Assembly: GCA_965212505.1 (NCBI GenBank)
Contig: OZ243123.1
Span: 620,001-684,000, forward strand
Direction of reading: 5' to 3'
Source of the DNA: JAHEKO01 sp965212505
Lineage (GTDB): Bacteria; Acidobacteriota; Thermoanaerobaculia; Multivoradales; JAHEKO01
Length of the DNA stretch: 64,000 nucleotides
The notes beneath the pieces are model-generated. The model made no database searches. It was not told the origin of the DNA and saw only the letters and a list, made by a program, of their open reading frames with translations. Numbering within the stretch: position 1 is the stretch's first letter; each line of letters starts with the position of its first letter. This document shows, one piece after another, positions 33,601-41,897 of the stretch. A program made the position numbers and the translations under genes.

Positions 33601-36600
33601 TGTCCATTCGGGCCTCGAGAAGCAGCCGCTCCTCCTGGAGGTCTACCAAGCCGGGCGCCGGCTCGACCTGTGGCGACTCGATTCCTCCGAGGGCTCACAG
33701 GTGATCGAGATCGAGGTGGAGGAGGCGCTTCGAGGTGGCTTCGGCGTCCGCCTGACCGCGCTGCGGGATCACCAGCTCATGTCGTTCAGCGAGTCGATTT
33801 TCGTCCCCTGGGAACGCGAGCTCACCGTCGAGTTCGACAGCTTCCGCGATCTGCTGCGGCCCGGTCAACAAGAGACCTGGACCGTGCGACTCCGGGCTCA
33901 GGAGGACGAGCCACTGCCGATCGAGAACGCCGAGCTCTTGGCCTACATGTACGACCGGAGTCTCGACCTCTTCGCGGCCCACACGCCGCCCGATCCGCTG
34001 GGAATCTATCCACGGCGGGCGGGTGGTTGGCCGGTGGGATCGACTCTGGGCACGCGGCGTCCGATGTGGTTCCGGAATGGCGATCCGAGGGCGCTTCCAG
34101 TCGCTTCGCGACTCCGAGCCGATCGATTGCGCTTCTTCGACAACTATCCGATCGGTGGCCCGGGTGGACGCCGGTACCTCGCGAAGTCGATGCCGATGGC
34201 GCTCGAACGGGGGTCTCAGGCGGTCGATGCGACGGAGGGGGTGATCACGGTGACCTCCGAAAGCCCTCTGCTCGAGGAGTCCGAGTCTCTGGGCCAAATC
34301 GGCGACACGAGCGATCCAGGAGGCTCGGGGAACGAGCCGCCAGAGCCTGAGTCGCTGCGCTCGGACTTCTCCGAGACCGCCTTCTGGGAGCCACACCTCA
34401 AGCTCGAGGACGACGGCACGGTCGCCTTCGAGTTCACCGTGCCCGACTCTCTGACCGATTGGAGCGTCTGGGTGCACGCGCTCACGAGCGACCTCCGCAG
34501 TGGGCGGCTCCAGCGGAGCGCGCGCAGCGCCAAGGAGCTGATGGTCCGCCCCTACCTTCCGCGCTTCCTACGCGAGGGAGATCGAGCCGAGCTTCGGGTA
34601 CTGGTCGACAACAGCGGCGAAGAGCCACTCCGAGGCGACGTCGAGCTGGACATCGTCGATCCTGAGAGTGGAGAGAGTGTTCGCGCCGACTTCGGGCTGT
34701 CGCCGGATGACGTTCGAGGACAGGCGTTTGCGATCGAGCCCGGCGAGAGCGCGGCAGTCACCTTCTCGCTCTCGACGCCGACGCGGGTAGGAGAGGTTGC
34801 GTTCCGTGTAGTCGCTGAAGCCGGAGATCTGAGCGACGGCGAGCTGAGGCCGGTACCGATCCTGCCGGGGCGAATGCACCTCACCCAGTCGCGTTTCGTC
34901 ACGCTTCGAGGCGAAGACCGCCGGGAGTTGACCTTCGAAGATTTGGCGCGCGACGACGACCCGAGTCGCGTCGACGACCGCTTGATCGTCACCCTCGACG
35001 CGCAGCTCTTCTACGGAGTGCTCGGCGCGATGCCCTACCTCGTCGAGTATCCCTACGAGTGCACCGAGCAGACGCTTAACCGGTTCCTGTCGACCGGCAT
35101 CGTGAGCTCGGTTTTCGAGAGCTATCCGGCGGTGGCGGCGATGGCCGAGAAGCTGGCGACGCGAGACACGCGACTCGAAACCTGGAATCGGGACGACCCG
35201 AACCGCTCGATGACCCTCGAAGAGACGCCGTGGCTCGCGGCTGCGCGGGGTGGAGCCGACATCGACGGAGGGGAGCTCCTGAAGGTGCTCGACCCCGAGG
35301 TCGCGCGGCTCGAGCGCGCGTCCTCGCTCGCCGAGCTCCAGCGTCTCCAGCTGCCCGACGGCGCCTTCCCGTGGTGGTCGGGCGGCCCGCCGTCGCCCTA
35401 CATGACGCTCTATCTGACCTACGGGTTCGCCAAGGCGATGGAGTTCGGTGTCGAGGTGCCGAAAGAGATGGTGGTGCGGGCATGGGGCTACCTCCATCGC
35501 TACTGGGAGAAGGAACTCTCGAATCTGGCCGACGACAAGATGCCTCACGAGACCGTCGCCTTTCTGAACTACGTGCTCTCGATGCTGCCCGATCCGTCCT
35601 GGACCGGCGGCGTCTTCGACGCCGCGAGCCGAGAACAGATGCTCGAGTCGACCTTGCGCGAGTGGCGGCGGATGTCGCCGCTGGTCAAGGGGTATCTAGC
35701 TCTGACTCTCGACCGTGCCGGCCGCGGCGACGATGCGAAGCGGGTCTGGGAGAGCGTCATGGACTCGGCCAAGACGACGCGCGACGAGGGCACCTTCTGG
35801 GCGCCCGAGGATCGCGCATGGCTCTGGTACAACGACACGATCGAGTCGCATGCGTTTGCGCTGCGGGTGCTCGGTGAGCTCGACCCCGCCGACGAACGGC
35901 GCCACGGGCTCGTGCAGTGGCTCTTCCTGAACAAGCAGCTCAACCATTGGAAGTCGACGCGCGCCACCGCCGAGGTCATCTACTCGCTCGTCCACTACCT
36001 GCAGGCGGAAGATCAGCTCGGCGTCCGGGAGGCGGCGACGGTCGTCGTCGGGTCGCGCACCACCGAACTGGTCTTCGAGCCCGACGAGTATCGAGGGCGC
36101 GATCAGCAGATCGTCGTTCGTAGCGAAGAGATCGATCCGGAGTTGATGGCGACCACCGTGGTCACGAAGGAGACGCCCGGCTTCCTGTTTGCGTCCGCGA
36201 CCTGGCATTTCTCGACGGAGCGGCTTCCCGAACAAGGGGACGGCGACCTCTTCTCGGTGCGACGAGCGCTCTTCCGCCGGGTCGACGTCGACGGCGAACG
36301 GGTGCTCCGCCCACTGGCCGCCGGTGAGCGTCTCGAAGTCGGCGACCAGGTCGAGGTGCACCTCGTCGTGCAGGCCCGACACGGCGCCGAGTACGTTCAT
36401 CTTCGCGACCCGCGAGCCGCTGGCTTCGAACCCGAGAGCCTCGCTTCGGGCTACCGCTGGAACCTCGGATTGGGCTGGTATGAAGAGGTGCGAGACAGCG
36501 GCACGAACTTCTTCTTCGAGCGGCTACCGGCCGGGGAGTACACCCTCCGCTATCGCCTGAGAGCCGCGACCGCGGGAGAGTTCAAGGTGGCGCCCGCGAC

Positions 36601-36676
36601 GTTGCAGTCGATGTACGCACCCGAGTTTGCGGGCTACTCGGCGGGGGCCGAGGTCACGATTCGTTCGCAGCCCTGA
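30650..36676 (+). CDS. Alpha-2-macroglobulin family lipoprotein with thioester motif
   Basis: A 2008-residue exported protein, probably lipid-anchored at Cys28 (LSIGCAARA). MG-type beta domains fill about residues 330-1150. A bait-like loop precedes the A2M segment around residues 1240-1290 (WEPHLKLEDDGTVAFEFTVPD). The thioester CTEQ at Cys1471 lies in YPYECTEQTLNRF, followed by an alpha-alpha toroid domain (residues about 1500-1800). Bacterial A2Ms trap foreign proteases in the periplasm through the thioester. There is no PbpC gene beside it, as is usual in Proteobacteria. A loop at about 1198-1218 (ITVTSESPLLEESESLGQ) resembles TonB-receptor plug starts of Acidobacteriota. ATG 30650 directly precedes the signal. 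Confidence 0.92.
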   Translation: MNAYARHLIFILCFCLVPAALSIGCAARAADSVHPREAVEDAAVTDWSEVERLIEDQLYEQAADRTASLRAAATAAGDVDGWTRGLVQEVQLRTALHGYERAVALLRDESWPDSARHQAILQLFYAHGLVQYASAYSWEIRQRERIDGDEPLDLDQWTLEQVVEEADRAYGEVWAARDAWGDEPLGWLERYVEKNDYPPEVRGTFRDTISYLWTEFLADSSYWSPQESNRVYRLDLDKLISGGPSEGTHSLERLAGVLGDLEVWHQESGRAEAALEARLERLRRLHSAFSSEPDRSVLRESLAGHLESFDRSLAWWSAGQAQLADWVRTAGGVESAIEARRLALEGRDAHPATYGGRRCAHLVASIEMPSLDLASMATDGLDRRSLRVEHRNLGELHFSAYRVDLSTRLQRTRSRQILPSREDARTLVGRSNPDYTWTEALPPTPDYRSHVSFVTPPIERPGTYVIVATPRPEFDDEGLFAAVTLVVSDVVLIRREAPGSVEVTVRSGSTGEPLHKVPVALWQRDFRRGHRRAVSHETNLLGQTQFRYPDRRGNFFLVAETEAGPIIDESYLSKRGGSRRQEGMRLLYYTDRSAYRPDQEVLWKVVAYDGSAEGGGFRTLANERFDVQLMDAGGESVETVSVETNEFGSASGRFTIPSGRLLGSWRLWSQRGASHEIRVEEYKRPTFEVSLLEAGEGLRLNRSARLEGEARYYFGLPLTSGTVEWRVERSAVYPRWWFWRPRPSSPNEVIAVGSSAIEEEGRFSIEFLAEADERQASEPGVSYRYRVTVDVTDEGGETRSAQRSFRLGFVSVEARVESDRGFWRAADSVAFDLRRSDLDGAAAPGSGSWRLLQLAQPAETVLPADRSIELRDEEARWATPGDRLRPRWDSAPPWERLARDWGDGAELRAGDITHGPSGREALELGALEPGAYRLRYETLDRYGARAEAQAEFLVVAPERNRLAAPAVLAVEKSSVRVGGVARVLVHSGLEKQPLLLEVYQAGRRLDLWRLDSSEGSQVIEIEVEEALRGGFGVRLTALRDHQLMSFSESIFVPWERELTVEFDSFRDLLRPGQQETWTVRLRAQEDEPLPIENAELLAYMYDRSLDLFAAHTPPDPLGIYPRRAGGWPVGSTLGTRRPMWFRNGDPRALPVASRLRADRLRFFDNYPIGGPGGRRYLAKSMPMALERGSQAVDATEGVITVTSESPLLEESESLGQIGDTSDPGGSGNEPPEPESLRSDFSETAFWEPHLKLEDDGTVAFEFTVPDSLTDWSVWVHALTSDLRSGRLQRSARSAKELMVRPYLPRFLREGDRAELRVLVDNSGEEPLRGDVELDIVDPESGESVRADFGLSPDDVRGQAFAIEPGESAAVTFSLSTPTRVGEVAFRVVAEAGDLSDGELRPVPILPGRMHLTQSRFVTLRGEDRRELTFEDLARDDDPSRVDDRLIVTLDAQLFYGVLGAMPYLVEYPYECTEQTLNRFLSTGIVSSVFESYPAVAAMAEKLATRDTRLETWNRDDPNRSMTLEETPWLAAARGGADIDGGELLKVLDPEVARLERASSLAELQRLQLPDGAFPWWSGGPPSPYMTLYLTYGFAKAMEFGVEVPKEMVVRAWGYLHRYWEKELSNLADDKMPHETVAFLNYVLSMLPDPSWTGGVFDAASREQMLESTLREWRRMSPLVKGYLALTLDRAGRGDDAKRVWESVMDSAKTTRDEGTFWAPEDRAWLWYNDTIESHAFALRVLGELDPADERRHGLVQWLFLNKQLNHWKSTRATAEVIYSLVHYLQAEDQLGVREAATVVVGSRTTELVFEPDEYRGRDQQIVVRSEEIDPELMATTVVTKETPGFLFASATWHFSTERLPEQGDGDLFSVRRALFRRVDVDGERVLRPLAAGERLEVGDQVEVHLVVQARHGAEYVHLRDPRAAGFEPESLASGYRWNLGLGWYEEVRDSGTNFFFERLPAGEYTLRYRLRAATAGEFKVAPATLQSMYAPEFAGYSAGAEVTIRSQP

Positions 36677-36714
36677 GGTCTGGCGGACGCTCTGGCCTCG
36701 CGTGCGAGAGCGGG

Positions 36715-36720
36715 TATGAT
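36715..36720 (+). promoter_or_regulatory. Putative -10 box of a leaderless promoter
   Basis: TATGAT ends 7 nt before the ATG at 36728. An in-frame ATG at 36716 lies inside the box and is therefore an unlikely start. This is one of the best consensus matches of the set. Confidence 0.5.
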
Positions 36721-36727
36721 CCGCGCA

Positions 36728-37621
36728 ATGCACCCACCGCCGAGACGGCCGCCTTTGTGGCAGGAGAAGCTCGGGCTGCGCCTGATTCGCGCCCTGGCGC
36801 CGCGTCTCCAGGCGGTTCGAGCGCCGTCGGCGCCAGCCGAGCTGTTGCCCTACAACAATCTCTCGGTAGAGCGCAGAACGGGCGGAAAGGCGCTCTCAGC
36901 AACTTGGTACCCGGCGTATGTCGCACCGCGCGGCGCGGTGCTCCTCCTGCATCCGTGGGTGGCGAGGGGGCGCGCCTTTTTTCACCGGCGCGGTCGCCTC
37001 GAGGCCCTGCGGGCGGCTGGCTACCACGTGCTCGCGGTCGACTTCCCCGGCTTCGGCGGCAGCGGACGACCGTACGGTTTCTACGATCGCGCGGTCGAAG
37101 ATGCGCTCCACCTCTTGGATCGGAGGAGCGCGGGCCTCAACCTCTTCGTCTGGGGGGTGAGCGCCGGCGGCTACTGGGCGCATCCGGTGCTGGCCCGCTC
37201 GGATCAGGTTGCCGGGGCGATGTTCGAGGACGTGTCTCCGCACCTCCTCGAGTGGTCGTGGCGAGCGGCTCCGATGGGACGACCGGCGTACGTCTTCTTC
37301 CGCCGAGCCCTGGCGGACGCCTATCACTACCTCGACGCGCGCGCGCACGCGAGCGCCTTCGACCTCGGGGCGGTGACCTATATCAGTGGCTCACAAGACG
37401 AGCTGGTGCGACCCGAGGACACACGCGAACTCGCGGCGTGCGCCGGAGGCAGCTATAGCGTCGTTCAGGGCGCCGGGCATCTGGGTTCGATCAAAGTCGC
37501 CAATCGAGCGGTCATCCGCACGGCACTCGATACGCTCGAGCGCGCCGCACAGAACTCGTCGACCGTGGTACTCCGCCCCGACGAGATCGAGGACGACTCG
37601 CAGATCAGCGCGGTGGGATGA
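36728..37621 (+). CDS. Alpha/beta hydrolase
   Basis: A 297-residue alpha/beta hydrolase fold protein. The oxyanion region is LLLHPWVARG, the nucleophile elbow is WGVSAGG (Ser in GVSAG) and the His is in QGAGHLGSIK. A candidate acid lies in the preceding SGSQDELVRPEDT. No signal peptide is seen. The substrate is unknown; esterase or acylhydrolase activity is the general expectation. The start 36728 is favoured by the TATGAT box. The 3' end overlaps the convergent PQQ-like gene by 17 nt. Confidence 0.85.
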   Translation: MHPPPRRPPLWQEKLGLRLIRALAPRLQAVRAPSAPAELLPYNNLSVERRTGGKALSATWYPAYVAPRGAVLLLHPWVARGRAFFHRRGRLEALRAAGYHVLAVDFPGFGGSGRPYGFYDRAVEDALHLLDRRSAGLNLFVWGVSAGGYWAHPVLARSDQVAGAMFEDVSPHLLEWSWRAAPMGRPAYVFFRRALADAYHYLDARAHASAFDLGAVTYISGSQDELVRPEDTRELAACAGGSYSVVQGAGHLGSIKVANRAVIRTALDTLERAAQNSSTVVLRPDEIEDDSQISAVG

Positions 37622-38942
37622 GCCGGGTGGCGATCAGTTTGCCCTTGCCCTTGAGATAGAGCAGGCCGTTGGAGAGAGCCGGGGGACTCCACGCGGGGTA
37701 CTGCAGCAGGGTCTTTCCCTCTTTGTCGCGTGGCGTCAGGTCGGCGAGCTCCCGGTAGGCCTCGGGGTGCGGCTCGACGAGGAGCAGTCGCCCGTACTCC
37801 GTGAAGACGAGCAGGCGATCGTCGACCATCAAGAGGGTGGAGCGACTGAGGCCTGGCTGTTTCCACTTGACCTCGCCGGTGTCGAGCACGACAGCCCGGA
37901 GCTCGGCGTCGCCAGTGTTGCGGCCGCTCGATGCGTACAGGTGGTCGTCGTGGAGGATCGGGGTGTTCCAGTGTAGCGACAGGGCGTGATTGCGCTGCCC
38001 GGGAGGGTCCTTCCACACTACCTCAGGGCCGTCCGGCTTGATCCTCAGGAGGGCGCTGCCGGGGCCGTAGGTCTCGGAGATGAAAACCAGATCGTCGACG
38101 ACCACGGGGCTCGCGGCGTTGACGCTCTCGAGGATCTTCGCCCGCCAAGGGAAGTGAAAGCGCTCCTTGGCGCTTCCTGGATCAAACGCCACCAGGCCGC
38201 CGCGTGCGAAGTGGAAGCCCCACCTCTCGCCGCCGATCTCGGCGAGTACAGGCGTCGCGTAGCTAGCGAGCTCGTCGCTGAACCGATGTTTGACAGCGCC
38301 CGTCGCCGCGTCGAACGCCACCAGCCCGGAACCGTTGCCCCGCACCTCGCCGCTGTGCACCTTGGGCGCTCCCGGTGGGCTACCGCCGACCGGAACCCAG
38401 AGCAGGTCACCGTCGACCACCGGCGTGCTGCCGGTGCCGAAGAAGTTCTTGACGACCCCGAAGGCCGTCGCGGTGTCGACGTCCCAGAGGAGCCTGCCGT
38501 CTTCGATCGCGTGGGCTCGGAGACGTCCCTCTACCCCGAACGTGTAGACACGGTTGCCATCGACGACGGGTGTCGCCCTCGGCCCGTTGCTGTAGCCGTA
38601 GTAGTCCTCGTAGTCGGTCGAATACTCGGCCTTCCACAGCTGCTTGCCGGTGCCGCTTTCGAGGCAGCGCAGGCGGGCAGTGTCGCCTGGGCGGTCGAAC
38701 AGAAAGAGCCGTCCACCCGCAATTGACGGTGCGCTGTAGCCCTCTGCGGTCTCGACCTCCCAGACGACAGGCAGGCCCGTCTCCGGGAAACTGTCCGGGA
38801 GCCCGGTCTCGGCGGACTTCCCGTCGCCGTTCGGGCCGCGGAACGTCGGCCAGTCGGTCGAGACGGCGGTTTCGCTTGCCGCAGGGGACGCGAGCACGGT
38901 GAGGGCGAGGAGGCCGAGTCGAACGGTATGAGTAGAGGTCAT
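37605..38942 (-). CDS. Secreted PQQ-binding-like beta-propeller protein
   Basis: A 445-residue exported protein with a signal peptide (LGLLALTVLASPAASE) beginning at ATG 38942. It opens with DWPTFRGPNGDGKSAETGLP, the usual start of PQQ-binding-like repeat proteins of the outer-membrane biogenesis BamB/quinoprotein type. Blades with ATPVVDGNRVYTFG, GSTPVVDGDLLWVPVGG and AASPVVVDDLVFISE make a seven- or eight-bladed propeller. The PQQ-contacting residues of true dehydrogenases are not evident, so it is more likely a scaffold. The frame is open further upstream through a palindromic element, but the signal peptide and a TAAGCT box support this start. Confidence 0.87.
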   Translation of the reverse strand: MTSTHTVRLGLLALTVLASPAASETAVSTDWPTFRGPNGDGKSAETGLPDSFPETGLPVVWEVETAEGYSAPSIAGGRLFLFDRPGDTARLRCLESGTGKQLWKAEYSTDYEDYYGYSNGPRATPVVDGNRVYTFGVEGRLRAHAIEDGRLLWDVDTATAFGVVKNFFGTGSTPVVDGDLLWVPVGGSPPGAPKVHSGEVRGNGSGLVAFDAATGAVKHRFSDELASYATPVLAEIGGERWGFHFARGGLVAFDPGSAKERFHFPWRAKILESVNAASPVVVDDLVFISETYGPGSALLRIKPDGPEVVWKDPPGQRNHALSLHWNTPILHDDHLYASSGRNTGDAELRAVVLDTGEVKWKQPGLSRSTLLMVDDRLLVFTEYGRLLLVEPHPEAYRELADLTPRDKEGKTLLQYPAWSPPALSNGLLYLKGKGKLIATRLIPPR

Positions 38943-38949
38943 CGTCGCG

Positions 38950-38955
38950 AGCTTA
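38950..38955 (-). promoter_or_regulatory. Putative -10 box of a leaderless promoter
   Basis: On the minus strand TAAGCT ends 7 nt before the ATG at 38942, preceded by GGG. The matching -35 position would fall inside the left arm of the adjacent inverted repeat (38969-38998). Confidence 0.45.
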
Positions 38956-38968
38956 CCCGGAGCCGGTC

Positions 38969-39114
38969 GTGAATGGGCCTTGTGTCCGAACGACGGGGAG
39001 GCCAGGGCGGAGGGCTCCCAACGGCGCGCAGAGGCCGCCGCAAGGCGGTCCGAGCACCGGTGGGATACCGCCCGCCAGCCCGGGCCCCGTCGTTCGGACA
39101 CAAGGCCCATTCAC
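38969..39114. repeat. 146-bp element with perfect 30-bp terminal inverted repeats
   Basis: The left arm (38969-38998, starting GTGAATGGGCCTTGTGTCCG) is the exact reverse complement of 39085-39114. The next 20-25 nt inward are also imperfectly complementary, so nearly the whole element could fold into one long hairpin around a GC-rich centre. No coding gene, transposase or obvious target-site duplication is seen. It sits between two minus-strand genes, just upstream of the PQQ-like gene's promoter. A MITE-like or REP-like mobile repeat is the best guess. Confidence 0.8.
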
Positions 39115-39149
39115 GGCTGGCGGTCGTGCACTCGTTGCCGGCCGACTCG

Positions 39150-39554
39150 CTACTCCTTGTAGATCATCGCCACTACGATGCCCAAGATGATCGTCACTGC
39201 CATCCCGCTCACGAACCACTTGAAGGCCAGCGAGTAGGGGATGGGCAGGATGGCGTACCAGTCGTAGGCCTGCTGGACTCCGACGAACAGGCCGATGATG
39301 GCGCCGTAGCGGACGCCCTCGCCAATGCCCTTGCCCTCCACGCCCCGCGCGTAGATGTAGCAAAAGAAGAAGCAGAAGAACGCCGAAGTGACGAACATGA
39401 TCCAGCTCTTTGCGGTCAGTTCGGCTTCGGGACGCCAGACCTCGGCGAGAGCGCCGTAGGTTGGGCCGAGCCAGACCGCGTGGACCAAGATCGTCAGTAT
39501 CTGATTGACGATGTAGACACCGACGAACGCCATGAGTAGCTTCTTCCAGTTCAT
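39150..39554 (-). CDS. Four-helix integral membrane protein, function unknown
   Basis: A 134-residue membrane protein with about four transmembrane segments: LLMAFVGVYIVNQILTILVHA, SWIMFVTSAFFCFFFCYIYA, GAIIGLFVGVQQAYDWY and FVSGMAVTIILGIVVAMIY. No catalytic motif is visible. It resembles short hypothetical membrane proteins with a conserved first helix FVGVYIVNQI, but I cannot name a family. AAGGGG lies upstream of the ATG, supporting this start over longer frames. The stop is 36 nt from the palindromic element. Confidence 0.8.
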   Translation of the reverse strand: MNWKKLLMAFVGVYIVNQILTILVHAVWLGPTYGALAEVWRPEAELTAKSWIMFVTSAFFCFFFCYIYARGVEGKGIGEGVRYGAIIGLFVGVQQAYDWYAILPIPYSLAFKWFVSGMAVTIILGIVVAMIYKE

Positions 39555-39691
39555 GAATCCCCTTCTGTTCACACGTCGACCCCGGCGACTTCGGCTGACA
39601 CGCAACACGCGTGCGAACCGACCGTTGTCGGAGTCGCTGCGAACCTCCGTTCTCGAGTGGACCTCTGATTGGTAGCATCCGCCTCCGTTCG

Positions 39692-40837
39692 ATGTCAAAC
39701 AACAACGCACCGCATTCAGACTCCTACACCTACGTCGACAACACCGCCGAGCTCGAGAGGCTCGGGGCTGTTCTCGAGCGCGAGCCGTGGCACGTGCTCG
39801 ACACTGAATCCAACTCCGGGTTCGCCTACCAAGAGCGGCTCTGCCTCCTCCAACTGAACGTGGGCGGCGAGCTCTGGTTGGTCGATCTCGTGGCACTGGG
39901 GCGGCCCGAGCACTTCGACGTCCTGCGAGGGCCGCTGCAGTCGGCCGAACACCGGACGTTCCTTCACGGCGGCGAGTTCGACGTCGGGTGTCTAAAGCGC
40001 GACTACCGGGCGCAGCTCCGGGGTGTTTGGGACAGCCAGCGCGCGGCGCTCTTTCTCGGTTTCGAAAAGACCGGCTACGGAGCGCTGGTCGAGCACGTAT
40101 GCGGTGTGGCTCTGGCCAAGGCGTACACCCAGTACGACTGGGCACGACGCCCCCTTGCGCCGGAGGTGCTCGAGTACGCCGTCGACGACGTGCGCTACCT
40201 GCCGGAGGTGTGCGACGAGCTGCGTCGGCGAGTCGCCGAGGCCGATATCGAAGAGGAGCTCGACATCGCCAACCGAGCCGTGGAGGACTCGATCTGGGAT
40301 GGCACCTTTCGCGCTGACGGCTTCTGGCGCATCAAAGGGGTGGGGGGGCTGGCGAAGCCGGCCCTGCCCTACCTGGCGGCGCTCTGGGAGTGGCGAGATC
40401 AGGTAGCACGCGAGGACGATCGGCCTCCGGGCCGCACCATGAACAATCGACTGCTCCTCGCCCTGAGTCAGCGCCCGCCACGAGACCGCGGGATGCTGCG
40501 CCGGATGGGGATTCGGAGCCGACTCGCGGCTCGCGGCGATGAGATTCTGGCTCTCCTCGCTGAGGTGCGTCGCGATCCGCCAGCGGTGCCGCCGAGGCCT
40601 CGTTCGCCGCGCGCGGGCGAGCCGATGGGCCGCCGCGGGCGCGGTCGGGAGGAGAAGCTCAAAGCCTGGCGGATCGCAGAGGCCGGACGTCGCGGAGTGC
40701 CGCTCCAGGTCGTGCTTCCCAGTCGGTCGCTCGACCACTTGAAACGCCACGGCGCCGCCGATCTCGAGTCGGTCCCTCAGTTGGGTGAGAAGCGCATTCG
40801 TCTCTACGGAGAGACGCTGCGGGAGTTGCTAGACTGA
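39692..40837 (+). CDS. Ribonuclease D-like 3'-5' exonuclease with HRDC domain
   Basis: A 381-residue protein. The DEDD exonuclease domain covers about residues 15-180, with HVLDTESNSGF (motif I; D-x-E), FLHGGEFDVGCL (motif II) and YAVDDVRYLPEV (motif III, D-x3-D with an upstream Tyr). HRDC-like helical regions follow (residues about 210-290 and 320-381). It should trim the 3' ends of stable RNAs. The start follows a TAGCAT box 13 nt upstream, giving a very short leader without a clear ribosome site. Confidence 0.9.
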   Translation: MSNNNAPHSDSYTYVDNTAELERLGAVLEREPWHVLDTESNSGFAYQERLCLLQLNVGGELWLVDLVALGRPEHFDVLRGPLQSAEHRTFLHGGEFDVGCLKRDYRAQLRGVWDSQRAALFLGFEKTGYGALVEHVCGVALAKAYTQYDWARRPLAPEVLEYAVDDVRYLPEVCDELRRRVAEADIEEELDIANRAVEDSIWDGTFRADGFWRIKGVGGLAKPALPYLAALWEWRDQVAREDDRPPGRTMNNRLLLALSQRPPRDRGMLRRMGIRSRLAARGDEILALLAEVRRDPPAVPPRPRSPRAGEPMGRRGRGREEKLKAWRIAEAGRRGVPLQVVLPSRSLDHLKRHGAADLESVPQLGEKRIRLYGETLRELLD

Positions 40838-40886
40838 CGGCTCGCGAGCGAAGGAAAAACCGAGTTATTCCCTGGGGAGCAGAGGC

Positions 40887-41891
40887 ATGAGCGACAAGAT
40901 CTGGTACGCGGCGGTTTCGGGCAAGCAGGAAGGTCCGTTCACGGAGGATGAGCTCAAGTCAAAGCTGGCAGACGGCAGCGTGCCGCGCGACGCTCACGTA
41001 TTTCGCGAGGGGATGGGGGAGTGGACGCCCGTCTCGAACGTTTCGGAGTTCTCCGGAGCCGCCCCGGTGGCGCCGCCCCCGCCGCCCAGCGGTGCCGGCA
41101 CCGCGCACGAGGTCGACTACGAGATCTTCGGCGAGGAGATGCAGTTCGTCGAGATCATCCTCGACCCGCAGGAGGCGTGCATCGCCGAGGCCGGCTCGTT
41201 CATGTACATGGACCCGGGCATCGAGATGGAGACCATCTTCGGCGACGGCTCGGGTCAGCAGCAGGGCGGCTTCATGGGAGCTCTGCTCGGCGCGGGCAAG
41301 CGCGTGCTGACCGGAGAGTCCCTCTTCATGACGCTCTTCGGCAACAGTGGCGCGGGTCGGCAGAAGGTTGCCTTCGCGTCCCCTTATCCGGGCCGCATCA
41401 TTCCGCTCGATCTCAAGCAGCACAACCAGACCATGATCTGCCAGAAGGACTCGTTCCTCTGTGCCGCCAAGGGGGTTGCGGTCGATATCGCTTTCCAGAA
41501 GCGGCTGGGCGCGGGCCTCTTCGGTGGCGAGGGCTTCATTCTCCAGAAGCTCACCGGCGACGGCCTGGCGTTTGTCCACGCCGGGGGTACGGTGGTGGAG
41601 CGCAAGCTTGGAGCCGGCGAGACCATGCGGCTCGATACCGGTTGCCTGGTCGCCTTTGAGAGTCAGATCACCTATGACATCCAGATGGTCAAGGGCATCA
41701 AGACGGCCCTGTTTGGCGGCGAGGGGCTCTTCTATGCGTCGCTCACCGGTCCGGGCTCGGTGTGGATTCAGTCGCTTCCGTTCAGTCGCCTGGCGAGTCG
41801 TGTCTTCGCGGCCGCGCCGCAGGCGGGCGGCAAGCGCAAGGGCGAGGGCTCGGTGCTGGGCGGGCTGGGCGATCTGGTGATGGGCGACTGA
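40887..41891 (+). CDS. GYF_2-AIM24 (TIGR00266) family protein
   Basis: A 334-residue protein. An N-terminal GYF_2 domain (IWYAAVSGKQEGPFTEDEL through VFREGMGEWTPV, residues 5-50) is joined by a Pro-rich linker (VAPPPPPSG) to an AIM24/TIGR00266 beta-prism domain (residues about 70-310). Its repeats include AEAGSFMYMDPGIEMET and TGCLVAFESQITYDIQM. It has no signal peptide. GYF_2 domains bind Pro-rich peptides, so the linker could be self-recognised. Family function is unknown; AIM24 proteins relate to membrane organisation in mitochondria. GGGGAG precedes the ATG. Confidence 0.88.
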   Translation: MSDKIWYAAVSGKQEGPFTEDELKSKLADGSVPRDAHVFREGMGEWTPVSNVSEFSGAAPVAPPPPPSGAGTAHEVDYEIFGEEMQFVEIILDPQEACIAEAGSFMYMDPGIEMETIFGDGSGQQQGGFMGALLGAGKRVLTGESLFMTLFGNSGAGRQKVAFASPYPGRIIPLDLKQHNQTMICQKDSFLCAAKGVAVDIAFQKRLGAGLFGGEGFILQKLTGDGLAFVHAGGTVVERKLGAGETMRLDTGCLVAFESQITYDIQMVKGIKTALFGGEGLFYASLTGPGSVWIQSLPFSRLASRVFAAAPQAGGKRKGEGSVLGGLGDLVMGD

Positions 41892-41897
41892 CGCGCG

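Noticed and set aside
38969..39114. Integron attC site
   Set aside because: The ends do not carry the GTTRRRY and RYYYAAC core sites at the expected places, and the 30-bp perfect terminal match is more like a transposon end.
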